Below are positions 11,400 through 22,323 of a stretch of 64,000 nt of DNA, in pieces. Made by a program: the position numbers and the translations under genes. Below the pieces are notes generated by a model. The model was not told the origin of the DNA. It worked only from the letters and a program-made list of their open reading frames with translations, and made no database searches. Within the stretch, counting starts at the first letter, position 1. Every line of letters starts with the position of its first letter. Source of the stretch: Imbricaverruca yamaguchii (taxonomy: Eukaryota > Arthropoda > Thecostraca > Neoverrucidae); NCBI GenBank assembly GCA_034440575.1, contig JAOTOL010001375.1, positions 62,001 to 126,000 on the forward strand, read 5' to 3'.

Positions 11400-14300
11400 A
11401 GCGCTGTAGCTCGAGTTTACGACAATTTATCGTTACTCAGGCGACTAATTCTGTTTGTTTTTCGACGCATGGTCAGTTGGGAATTGTGCTCGCGGTGACA
11501 AGGCTATACGACGCGTTTTGTATTGGTAAAAATCGGACATAGACCACACGACAATGTCTGATATGGCGTGGTGAATATACCAAAAACATTGTTCATCTAG
11601 TGCAATTGCTTCGGTAAGAGGGCGCTCCTCGACTGCTCCCATGATTTCGCCTCTTTTAGTATACAATTTGTTTTTGTTTCTAGTTATTGTAGTGTTCTAG
11701 TTGTGTTTTTTAACTTCGCAAGCTTGCACGGAGCAATTTGGTCTTACGAGTGTGGTGATGCGCGTAGGCACACGGCTTTCATTCAGCATCTTGCAGAAAT
11801 GACTGAATAAATATGCAATGAATCTCTGCACAGACCTGTGGACATTCGCAACATAACTATTGTCATCAAATTTGTTCCAAGATCAGGTCAGGTCACCGAT
11901 CTGGATCATGTTTTCACATAGTGAACAAGGTCCGGTGGATGTCCTCAAATTTCGCACTTTTTAAAGTTCGAACCCAAATAAATGGAGAACTGCCGAGACG
12001 CCTATGCAACTATGAAATACACATTCCCGTGCCCAACATTCAATCGATGTCCTGCAAGGGGTCGCATGATTATATAGCGTTCTATATAATCCCATAACGT
12101 CCTATGGCATACATAGCAACGAGGGGTCAATACGGGGCTTGGAATTTTTTGCCCAAGGCAATGTGTGGCCCTGTGGGATAAATAAGGTTTTCTAATATAA
12201 AATCAGCATACACATGTAACCTAAAACCAGCCTTAACCCAATGTGACACCAGGCACCTATGTTGACCTGGATAGTACATTGCAAAGGCCAGATCACCAAA
12301 CGTGGCGCAAATTATTTCATAGGGTAGCTCTGGGTACTGAAATGGAAAGCAGCATTCGTTCTCACCTTGCAGGGCTCAACATCATCTATTTGGACCCAAA
12401 CACGGAAACCGAATATTGACCACCATTGACTTGATCTGGTCCGCATAGAAACATATTAATGCTGTGGGATCATGCCACCACTCAACGGACTTCGAATTGA
12501 ATGGCAAACATGTCTCATATGATACTTGTCTCATAAGGGTGCCATGCATAGTTTCAAATCTATTCGGATTCAAACTCAAGAAGCGCGAAACCTGCCGAAA
12601 TCCGCCGGAACAGGTTAACGAGGAATTGTCACAGGTCAGTAGCACAACCTAGCATTACACGTTTTACAAGCAAGTTCCGCAATGAATGCCCGCAGGTGTG
12701 CGCATCATTTGGGACCAATGCCTAGATAATTTCTAAGTGAAGAAAGCGAGCCACGTGCGGCGACAGCGAGCGTTTTACGCCCAGCGTTCAGTCAGCCCGA
12801 GATTAATACCATATTTCTACTTTTATGTCATTGGGTAACCTCCAATATCACCTTTAAAGTTTTTGTTCGTGCAAAAATGTTTAAGTTGTATGTTCTCCCA
12901 CTCCCTGCGTGGCATCTGAAGCAGACGCGTGCCGGATGTGTTCACCGATATCCTCAAAATCCCGGGATACTTTTCATGCATGATTTGTTATATTTCGGTA
13001 AACGGGTAAGAGGCGAGATGTAGTTGAAAGTTGATACAATTTTTAGGCAGCTAATTTCATTACAGGTGCCTGAAAATATTTTGTAGTGCTCAGTGGCAAA
13101 ATCTAACGCCTAGTTCAGTCTTAGGATGCACATCAACCACATATTTACTTATATCTCAACAAAGGGTAATCATACGTCAAGTTAGGTCATTGTTGAACTA
13201 GGATAACCTTGGAGAGATCAGTGAGTTATTCAAGTTGTCTATCACCCTACACCCATCCATAATTGTTTATTTAGTGGCAGTGAGTTCGATGAATTACTGA
13301 TAACTCGCAATTTGATGGAAAAACAATCTGCGACGTTTTCCCTTTCGACGACATTGATCAGTGACCTAACACGATATCTTCAATTTTTTACATCATAGGA
13401 TTGGCAAAGGATGCGCCATAGCCCATGCCAAGCTCCGGCCGTCTTCGGTGATTTAAGTGAACAGCAACTTCAAAAATACTTTTGAACTCGCGAGTCTTCT
13501 GTAACCACTTACGGACGGCCAGGGCCCGGGCCAATAAATGCGCTGGGTTCAGTCATTTCCGTATAGGAGAGACAATGATTTAGATAACGTGCTCTATCCT
13601 TCCCTCCCTAATCGTCCTTCGACACAATACTGGCAACAGCGTTTTCCTACACCCCGATTCAATGAACAATTAAATGGCATTCTACACAATTCTGCAGGGG
13701 TTCTGGAGAAACCGAAGGGCACCGCTCCTGTATGGGAGGTGTGCCAGACCAGCTCAAAGGGCGCCGAGTGAGCCAACCACAGGGGCGCCCATCTTGAGAT
13801 GAACTACAATTTTGACTAGAACGATGCTTGTTTCATCACAGGACGATAACCTGGCCTTCGGCGCGTCATCGGCGTCCATGTCCTGAACATGGCGCACTCG
13901 GCAATAGGCGCACCATTGTCCCAAGACGCGAACTTCAGCATCGTCAAGCGGGGAGATCTGGTAGCATGTTAGCTGGATGAGCAAGTGTTCTTTCTTTTAG
14001 TCGAACCATCTGGCCATCCAATCGGTCGAGTTTATCAATTCAGGTGTAATTTATCAAATAATAACGCAGATGGAAGAGAAGATACCCATCATTGACGGCC
14101 AGACGCCTACCTCGCCAACACAGGTGCTTTTCCGGACAGCTGTGTGGCTTCAGAATGTAAGCACCCTCCTGAGCCACTCGCACACCTCTCTCGTTACATG
14201 CCGAACACCACTGACTACACATGCTCATCTTTCGACAAGAAGGCGTCGTTCAGGTCAGTTAGGTGCTTTGAGAGCTAGCTGAGACGCTCCTGAGCCAGCT

Positions 14301-14890
14301 GGTGCTCTATTAGCAGTCAGGCGCTTCCTTGTGCCAGGTGATGCCTCTGTTGAATTTAAAAGTGCCATTACAGATAGTTAATAATACCCCTAGTGCAAAT
14401 TTAGACACCATCCTTGGGCACCCAGGCCATCTTGTCGACAGAACTAGTAAAGGCACCCTTCCCCGCGCCAGCTCTTCGGAATGCTTGCTCCTTCCTAAGC
14501 CAGGGGAGCGCCCCTCATAATAATGCAGGCACACTTTGCAACATAGTGCAACAACTGACCAAAAAATGACCAAAATGAGTATGGGTGCAGGCAGATGGAT
14601 AGTGCAAAAATAGAATATCACACGTCATACTTGACAGACCTTTTTTCAGAGCATTGCCTTCAGACAATTTTCCGGTTCAGATAGAGAAAACTCCTGCCTA
14701 AATTGCCATGTTCAAAACAGCAATTATGTTGAAATGATGACATCAATAGCCAAGTCAAACCGGTTCAACCATAGAGCATGTTTGTAGCAAACCATCTGAT
14801 GAATCTCCTGGCAGAAGAAAGGTCAGGCCAAATAATTTAAATACAGCGGAGCGTTCGCCTGGTGGGCCTGGCATAATCTTCACCGCGCGT
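11400..14890. other. Intron 1, unannotated AT-rich stretch
   Basis: About 3.5 kb with no recognised gene. It contains several eroded TGTAACCTAAA and ACCTATGTTGA words suggesting old interspersed copies. An (ACCTC)-poor, moderately GC stretch at 13.5-13.9 kb has only short frames. Confidence 0.35.
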
Positions 14891-14897
14891 AGCGCCA

Positions 14898-15120
14898 TTA
14901 GTTAAGACAATTTAATGGAATGCACTCGGACCTCGCCAAGACGCCCAAATTTTCCAATGACTTCTGAGTATGAAGAACTTCGTCGGGATATGTGAATCTA
15001 ACCATACAATTATTATATTTTGGATTCCTCGAGCAATTTTCGTCCATAGTTAATATATCAACACAGGCCACACTGGATCCGCCACTAGGCTCAAGTTCTC
15101 CGGATGAAGTGGTAACTGCA
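14898..15120 (-). CDS. Hypothetical exon-like reading frame
   Basis: This minus-strand frame, ending in a TAA at 14898, reads VTTSSGELEPSGGSSVACVD, then DENCSRNPKYNNC and FTYPDEVLHTQKSLENLG. Composition looks protein-like, with four Cys and mixed polar and hydrophobic residues. A possible acceptor (TTTGGAACTGCAG) precedes it at about 15120. There is no domain match from memory and no supporting upstream exon. It could be a terminal exon of a nested gene or chance. It lies in intron 1 of the HNF4-like gene on the same strand. Confidence 0.22.
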
Positions 15121-15754
15121 GTTCCAAATACCGCGAACAAGATCACTTGTCGTGAAGCTTAGTAGTGGTGCCGAAAAAAAGCGTGTTGTGCACCATGACA
15201 ATATTGACCTTTGAATCATTATAAGTACTGAAGAAAAAAAAACGATTTGAAAAACTATGAACAATTGTTGTAGTCGTACGTGCCTAATCTAGCTTTCAGT
15301 TGACAGCGCTTACCTTTTAATATTTGTCTTCTTTTAAAGAGCATAGTACCTAGGGAGAGTAAGCAGTTTCAGTGAGCTCGTCAAGGCCATTAGAAGTCGC
15401 CCCCACCCCCATCCCAATTTTGTTCGCGCAAGGGGGAGGGGCCGCAGCACCCCACACGTTTCGCGGTCCCTGATCTTATGCCTCGGCAGCTCTCCGTCCA
15501 GTCATGAGTGGCACAACACGCATTGTAAGTTTTATCATCAGATCACCGTCATCAACATTATTTGCTGTTATGGCTATATTGTCATTCGACGCGCAGCAAA
15601 TCTCCCCCACCCCCACCACCACCCACATTTTCGGCGAGCTTGGCGCGCCCAAAGAGCTCTCGATAGCATATTTAGTTCCAGCGGACCTCAACACTCACAT
15701 CAACTCGTAATGCATTACCGCAAAACACTCGTAGGAACACGTAAATAGCCATCC

Positions 15755-16000
15755 CCGCATGGCGTCGGACGTACATGAACCGATTTTCTTCCCAATTAGA
15801 AATAAATTGTCACCTAGCGGTGCCGTCGGAAGTAAATAAGCCGACTTTGCTTGGGAAAAAACTGAGACTAAAAATTAAAATAACCAAAAGGCCCAGCCCA
15901 GAGGAGCTATCGGACGTAGATAAGCCGATTTGCCTTGCAACTCCTAACGTAAACCGCTACCTAGTGGTACAGCATACGTAGAAGAGCCGAATTGCAAAAC
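15755..16000. repeat. Diverged tandem repeat (about 60-85-bp unit)
   Basis: The motif TCGGACGTAnATAAGCCGATTTGC recurs at about 15763, 15825, 15909 and 15972, each preceded by a CACCTAGCGGTGCC-like word. Copies are uneven in spacing, indicating indel decay. Confidence 0.6.
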
Positions 16001-16781
16001 ACCGTACCAGTCCAACTGACACCTCTGCGTGGCATGTTTAGACTAACCGGCTACAAACAACTAACAGACAGGCGTGATAGGCGGTGTGGACTTGTTCGCA
16101 CCTCGTTGTTCGCACGGTAAAGATCCCTCGGTGCTCTTCGATAAGAGTAGGCTAAAGCAGGAACCCTGGCAAAATCAATTTCTCGCTACTCTCAAAGTAC
16201 CCCACTCCCACCCAAACCACAAATTATTTTGTGGAGGAGTAAAGTAAAAGTAAAACCATTTAGACATCAGGGAGATGTCCTCAACCCATCACTCGCTTTT
16301 ATAGACATGCAACATACTAGCTTTAAAGGCGGCGCAAATGACCTTTATGGTCCGGGACGCTTAACCCCCCCCCCCCTCGGAAAATCTTGACTGCGCCCAG
16401 AGTTGTTATGAACTTTCCATAAACAAATTCATTTCAAGATGGAAGACTGCACTTGCACAAGGAGCACCCCTACCCTATGCAGGAATAGCCGTAGTTCCAC
16501 AGTCAGTTGCAATCGCTCGCAATTCCGTGTCTTGTCCGATAGATTCCTGAGTATGGATTGGTATATTTCGCGAAGTGGAATGACTGAGGGATGCCACCAA
16601 TCTCCACCGGGTTCCTGAATTTGATAATTATTTCGGAACACAATCTTTTCCATGAATATTAACCGGTTAAAATTATAAGAAAACGCTAAAATTCGGTCCA
16701 AAATGGTTCATATTCATCGCTGAACTATTTCTTACATCGAAATAATTCGGCTATGTTCGCCTGTTTCACCTCAGAACTCAC

Positions 16782-16890
16782 CAACAGTAGAGGAAGGCTG
16801 CTGCGACGAGCTGATTATATTCTGAGAGCTGGCGGCGCTGTGACTGTGCACAATCACAGAAGGCGGCGCGATTCCCGACAGTGAGGTCAT
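16782..16890 (-). CDS. Hnf4: HNF4-like receptor, alternative first coding exon 1b
   Basis: This is a candidate N-terminal exon of 36 codons plus one base, starting at an ATG (MTSLSGIAPPS) and ending before a perfect consensus donor, GTGAGT at 16781-16776. The peptide is rich in Ser, Gln and Val, plausible for an A/B-domain N-terminus. It ends in phase 1 with G, and exon 2 begins GA, giving Gly-Glu-Ile across the join. The exon lies in a CpG-rich tract with a GC box and inverted CCAAT about 140-175 bp upstream. An out-of-frame upstream ATG near 17016 would open a short uORF if transcribed. A damaged copy of this exon lies at 34979-35435. Membership in the receptor gene is inferred from strand, phase and position; the sequence alone would not identify it. 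Confidence 0.55.
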
Positions 16891-17028
16891 GACCCCGGGA
16901 GCGCGTGTCCCCGTCGCCTGCGCTACAGAATGCCGCGTACGCCGCGCACTCCGCACACCACCGCCATAGCGTCCAAACCCCGGCACCGACGCGCCTCACG
17001 TCTGTCGGGTGACGCCATCTCCAGCGAC

Positions 17029-17115
17029 AGCCAATCGCAACGTCTGATTAGATAGCTCCGCCCCTTGCTGAGCCAGCGAGGGTCCTCGGCACGTGAATTA
17101 ATTGGGTGTCACGTG
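17029..17115 (-). promoter_or_regulatory. Candidate proximal promoter of the HNF4-like gene
   Basis: Upstream of exon 1b on the minus strand are an inverted CCAAT box (AGCCAATCG on plus, 17029-17037), a GC box (GCTCCGCCCC on plus, 17055-17064) and two CACGTG E-boxes (17090-17095 and 17110-17115). The second sits in TGTCACGTGAGA. The region is CpG-rich compared with its AT-rich surroundings. No TATA box is obvious. The role is inferred from motif clustering and position. Confidence 0.45.
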
Positions 17116-17164
17116 AGAGTCGGTGTAGTTCGTGACTTCATGACGACGGGTCTTGTCATGAAGC

Positions 17165-17260
17165 TATGTGTGTGTGGGGGGGGGGGGCGAATTTTGCCAG
17201 CCTGCCACCGTGTGGCGATATCGCCTGGTGAGGCTATGTGTCACAGCGGGCACGCTCCCG
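17165..17260. repeat. TG/poly-G tract with a dispersed 45-bp tail
   Basis: GTGTGTGTGG plus a G-run is followed by GAATTTTGCCAGCCTGCCACCGTGTGGCGATATCGCCTGGT (given here only as landmarks GAATTTTGCCAGCC and CCACCGTGTGG). The same G-run plus tail occurs at 36705-36790, so this is a dispersed element rather than local slippage. Confidence 0.6.
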
Positions 17261-17919
17261 GCACGGGTACATTCCCAGCACGGGTACATACTACATGCCA
17301 AGGCTTAGACTGTGTCGCGGTGGTGCCACTGGCGGATCTAGCCCACGGGTGTGTGGGGGGGGGCAAGTTTCGGCTTTCGGCGTCAGCCCCCGACCCACCC
17401 CCTCCCGAATGGCGCAGCTACGATCTGCATGAGGGGTCAGACGGATTTGAAGGGTGCCCATCCTGCCATTATTTTTGGTTTAATAGCAATACTAGCATAT
17501 GCATAGCAGCATACATACACTCTCCATGGCTTACGCCGAATTATTTTGGTATAAGCAATAGGCTTCCCCTTGTTCAATAAAAAAGTATCTACAAAATATG
17601 TTGTATGGTAAGCTAGAACCATTAAACCAGTTGCACATTTGTTGTGTTCTCACTCTTTCCACTGTGCAAAAAAACCTGACCTGCTGTTTACCTGACCACA
17701 TTAGCAGCTGCCTCCAAGATAATCAAAATTGAGAAAATTGTTGATGTTACTTGTAGTAACAGCAAGCAACCTGATCTCAGTCTCGTTAGGGTGGTGCAAC
17801 TCTGGATCCCAGCAGGCACAGGCTGGGCTGGGGTGAACTTCTGGTGCAGGCAGAAAATCGAGACAGGAGAGGATGGAGGCAGACGTTACCCCTTCAGGAG
17901 AAGGTTGAGATGGAGAATC

Positions 17920-18520
17920 CACCATATCTCGAACGCGATTTTTCAAAATTAACACCCTCATACGTCCGATTTTGATGAAAATTGGCATACAGGATCAGCT
18001 GAGGCTCTGAAACGATTGCTGATCGTTTCAGCTCAATTGGAGCAGCGGTTCACGAATTATAACCTGCGGCGTTTTTCCAAGTTCGCACTGAAGGTCAAAC
18101 TTCGAGAGCCGATATCTTAGTGCAATGTAGAAATATATTATAAACAATATACATCGCTGGAATTGCAATTAGCTCGTCTTTCGATTCCTGCAGTCAGTTT
18201 TCGGTTTGTGGACATTTTGTAAATATGACCCCGTGACCTCGGATAAAGTGTGGTGACCCCTAGTACAACGATATTGCTATAATGATTCATATAAAACGAA
18301 AGCCTCTTCAGTTATCCTTCCGATGAAGAAATCAAAATCATGTATATTAGACGCCTAATGTCAGTTTCTGTAACAAATATTGGGTGACCTATGCGAAAAA
18401 AGACGCCTAAATTCGTTGGCTATTCAGTAAGATTTGTCTCGCCGGTGCCCCTGAAGCGTACAATACCAAGTAGCATACCGAGACATTTTACGTATGTTGC
18501 TAAGTCACTTGCTTCTCATA
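17920..18520 (+). repeat. Interspersed repeat family A, copy 1 (about 600 bp)
   Basis: This is homologous along its length to the reverse complement of about 29270-29870. Landmarks shared in order are ATATCTCGAAC, TTTTGATGAAAATTGG, CTGAAACGATT, AGCGGTTCACGA, CCGTGACCTCGGATAA and CCCCTAGTACAACGATATTG. No terminal repeats or long ORF were found, so the class is unknown. An old transposon is the likely source. Confidence 0.75.
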
Positions 18521-18529
18521 TCTAGCGCA

Positions 18530-19530
18530 GGCATATTTTGACTGATATATACTGACATAGCTGACATAGCCAACAGCAAACATCGTTGAAAGATATCAGG
18601 CATAGGCGATGAATGGTTGCCATTTTCCTAAGTTTGTGTCCGCTTCAGAAAGCCAGGCATGAACACTATGACCGCAAATTCGCTGCATAAATGCAAGAGA
18701 GATTAAACATTGACGCCGTATTTTTGGTTAATAGTCTGAAGAAACAACGAGGAGATTCCGTTTTTGCAAATCATCAGATAGGCGACGCAATAAAATTAAT
18801 CACAACCATGCTCATTTTATGCATAGTTCACTGAGCAGAACTATATTTTACAAACTTATTGAGACCTGTGAACTCGTCATACTTTTTACATGTTATGCAA
18901 CCACCAAAAATATACTTAATTCATAGGACAATGGCATTGTGAGGTACTAGTTTATTTTGTGTATTACTAGCATAAAAACCGCAGGCAGCGACGCTCAATT
19001 ACGCCTGCAGCCCTAATACTTTTTCCTGCTGACACACGCACACATATATGCTGGTAAATTAGGGATTTTGTTATTAATTGCATAGTGCATGCGTATGCAC
19101 CATTGCACATGTGCGGTCCAGAGGGATAGCGTTCTCTCATAGCACTTCACTTCTTGCTCACCATCACGACACGTCCCGGGTCACTGGAGAGTTCGTGCAC
19201 CGCGATGGACGTGAGGTCTGTGGGCGAGAATCTGTGGAACCGCTGCGTACCTTTCACCGGAACTGCTCTTGAGAATCTCTGGCGGAGATAAGACGCTGCT
19301 TCTTTCACTTCCTGAGAGCTGACAAAGACGAACTTGACATACTGACATACTTCACATCATACCTATACCACTCTATACTAAAGAGGTACAGGGCTTGATG
19401 TATCTTCACTCGAACATCTGACCACCAATTATTAATCAATGCACACAACAAGCAGGTAAGTCATCATATATATCAGAAACCAGTCGGATATAAAATATAT
19501 AAGAAGCAACTTGTCGTCAACGGCGATACG
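18530..19530. other. Intron, unannotated
   Basis: AT-rich with no recognised coding or repeat content. Confidence 0.4.
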
Positions 19531-19532
19531 TC

Positions 19533-19850
19533 TAGGATGGGTAAGTTCACCTCGGCGTCAAGATAGCTTGTTGCATGGTCGGTTTCATCAGAGGGTGCGT
19601 AGTTCTCGCCAGACACAGGACTTGACGCATTTCCGCTGGAAGTTTGGGTGCTGGAGTCACTTAAATGAATCGGCGATACCTCTTGCATTGGGATATTTTT
19701 AGGATCCTTAAGCAACCTTCCAATGCAGTTCGTGCACAGAAAAACGTCCTTCTGAATTCGACTGTCATTCACCATTTCGACCAGTTGCTCAGATGGTGGC
19801 CTCACACCTTTAGTTATATGATATTTATGGCGCTTATACGGATCAGATCA
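19533..19850 (-). CDS. Hypothetical exon-like reading frame with a CxxC
   Basis: The minus-strand frame is open from about 19855 and reads DPYKRHKYHITKGVRPPSEQ, then FLCTNCIGRLLKDPKNIP and a Ser/Thr-rich acidic tract (SSTQTSSGNASSPVSGENY). A possible donor, GAG|GTGAAC, falls at about 19550. The composition and lone CTNC resemble zinc-finger-containing transposon-derived or regulatory proteins, but I cannot name a family. It could be an exon of a domesticated or decayed element. Confidence 0.3.
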
Positions 19851-20204
19851 GCACCGCCGTACCATTGCTCCGGTCTTGCGAAATACCAGGATAAGCCAGC
19901 ACCGCTTCACTTTGTTAAGAAACAGACCTCTTCCCCTCGTGCCTGGCGTCGACTGAGCACACGATTCCGATTCCACGCTCACGGTTTCATAGGGGATCCC
20001 TCATCTTATCGCTCCGCTCAAGTCAGCCCTGGTCGGTTTACGCGGCGTAACTAGACTCCCCATTCCCCTAAACAGCGGTGATAAACGACAAGGCAGCTTC
20101 ACAGATAATGCTCGAGGTTCACAGATAATGCTATCCCGTTTCGTACCAACTAGGGTCTGTGTGGATGGCGACTGCCGAACTTCCACTGTCCTCTGAAGCC
20201 CGTG

Positions 20205-20390
20205 CGTACTTACGGTGTGTGTAGGGGTGGCGGCTCTGCCGTCGGTGGGGTGTCGGGGGTGGTGGCGGGTGTGGGGGTGCGGGGTGTGAGTGGGGTGGGT
20301 GAGGTGGGGTGAGTGGGGAGTGGGTATGCGGGGTGTGAGTGGGGTGGGAGTGTGTGGGGTGAGTGGGTATGGGTGTGTGGGTGTGTGAAA
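20205..20390. repeat. G-rich (GGGTG/GGGGT)n low-complexity tract
   Basis: A strongly strand-asymmetric run of GGGGTG, GGTGTG and GAGTGG words on the plus strand. Many G-runs of 3-5 are close enough to form G-quadruplexes on this strand. It is bounded by ordinary sequence. Confidence 0.85.
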
Positions 20391-20399
20391 TGTATTTAG

Positions 20400-22200
20400 A
20401 TATTGCCTAAACTAAACTGAAACTGATTGAACTACTTGAACTGACTTATTGGGGGCTTGACCTAACTCACACCTTTGTTCATTGTGCCTATGTCAGTGGT
20501 ATATTATGTTGTTTTTTCACCGCCAATTCCCCCACACATCCCCAAACCCCAGCCGTCGTGATGTTGGTTTGAGTTGCCGTCCCCAACACGAATTTATATA
20601 TGTGCGAGGTCAAAGTTTTTGGAACACCATATAGGTAAGTGGGAGTCTTTAGCCAGATTATAATTAATACGTTGCCTGAGAGAATTGATGACAATTAAAT
20701 TTGTCATCGGTTTAAATGACATGTCCGTGTTGGGACTTTTTGGACGCTAGTAGTAGTATAATTTTGTGCAATGTTCCGCACGAAATAGGTGCCTGTGTTG
20801 AGCCCCAAGCGGCTTCCGCTGATCCTTAAATCTACCTACTCACGTTTATTCCCCTCATTTACTTCACATTCGCTCGCCCCATTCATGCTCTCCTTATTAA
20901 TTAATGAATTGCTTGGTCTCCAAATTTATCTCCCGACCCCCCCCCTTTCAGCGGTACACAAACACATAGATCGACAGACCAATGCTCTAATTTTGATGGT
21001 ATTACCGGGCCGAACAAGTAAACCTTTCACTGCCAATCATGGCTGGCCTGGCCATTATTGACAGCGTTTCTCGCCTGGACAAAGTCTTAACTGCAACGAG
21101 GGGGCTCATCGTACTGACTCCGAGAGCTGATACAAGTGCTCTGATGTCTTTGACCGACCTACCTAGCCTTAAGCTCGATCGATGCCGCGCCGGGCCTTAT
21201 TCGTCGTACACTTGCGACCAGGTCTGACATAACCCACGGGCGGGCACGGATCCCTACCACGTTGGGCACCTACCCGGTCGTCTTTATATCCTAGCCGGCC
21301 CTACCTCTTTAACCGGCCCTACCTGGGGTCTTATGGCATGCCAAACCCGTCCATCATGCCCCTCGAACTGTGCACCAACCGTGCTCACGCTCAGAGTTTG
21401 GGGTGGACAAACCACCGGGCAATGTTTTGCCTATACCCTATAGTCCGGCGCCAGACTTCCGGCGAACGCAATGTGGTGGGCCCCTTTATCGGCCCCTCCC
21501 ACATGCATAACATGTTCGCCACCTCACCTGTACCCCTGGATCGCAGAGGCCAGCGTGATTTTGCGGTCAAAGATCCAGCGTAGGTGAACTAATACCCCCG
21601 AAGTGTCCGTTCATCGCACCCTCTGGCAATCAGGCGTTAACCAAACGCGCGTCATATATATAACAGCAATAATATTCTAGGCAATTTAACTGGCTTCAAC
21701 AGTCACCACCATCGCCCGGAAACGTTCAGTCCATAGGAGGACGGCTCGCAGGTTGGCTGCCTCGCTTATAAATTTACTTTGTAGTACAAATTGATATCAT
21801 GCACATATCCAAGCATAATTGTGTAAATCCTTCCACCTTGTCGGGAAGTACTCATGGTACGATCTCCGTCTACGGGTCGGCTGTTGATGACCCCGGTCAG
21901 AGCGCGCGCACCCCTCATCACCCGCGGCACGGCCGTCATTTCAATTCTGGACGTAAATATCCTCCCCTCATCACACCTGGTCGCTGAGGTATTTATTACG
22001 CGGGCACAGTTTCAAGTGGGTCGTAGTTCTGACGTCATCCATTGCTGCACTCTATCTTATTTTATCCGGCTCTACTCTACCGCTCCTCCTGTCCGTCACT
22101 GCCGAAATGTCACCACCGGTCTTTGCTGATGCCACTAGAGAATTTATATGCTTAATCTAATATATTTGCCTTTACATACACCGCATCGCATCGCATTAGG
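20400..22200. other. Intron, unannotated
   Basis: About 1.8 kb. A more GC-rich patch at 21.0-21.6 kb holds an 81-codon plus frame (21338-21583) without a recognisable domain. No repeat boundary was seen. Confidence 0.35.
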
Positions 22201-22220
22201 CACACACTGCTCATATAGTG

Positions 22221-22268
22221 GTGGGTTGGAGTTTAGGGGCGCGTCGACATCTAGGGTCATTTTGCGCC
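22221..22268 (-). other. 3'-terminal hairpin of the I-clade LINE
   Basis: On the minus strand ATGGGCGCAAAATGACC pairs through its GGGCGC with GACGCGCCCC, followed by TAAACTCCAACCCACC. The same structure ends the inserts at 2801-2852, 50308-50367, 54697-54751 and 55413-55466. It is probably the RNA element recognised by the LINE reverse transcriptase (inference). Confidence 0.7.
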
Positions 22269-22323
22269 CATAACTAGAATGTAATCAATCTACGGTGCTA
22301 CTATCATAGCTCACTCTCCATCT

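Noticed and set aside
16771..16999. Cys-rich protein sharing WCAEC and NRAAFCDC with 34922-35140
   Set aside because: The similarity is explained by nucleotide homology to exon 1b; these frames start at GTG and the splice-compatible frame is another one.
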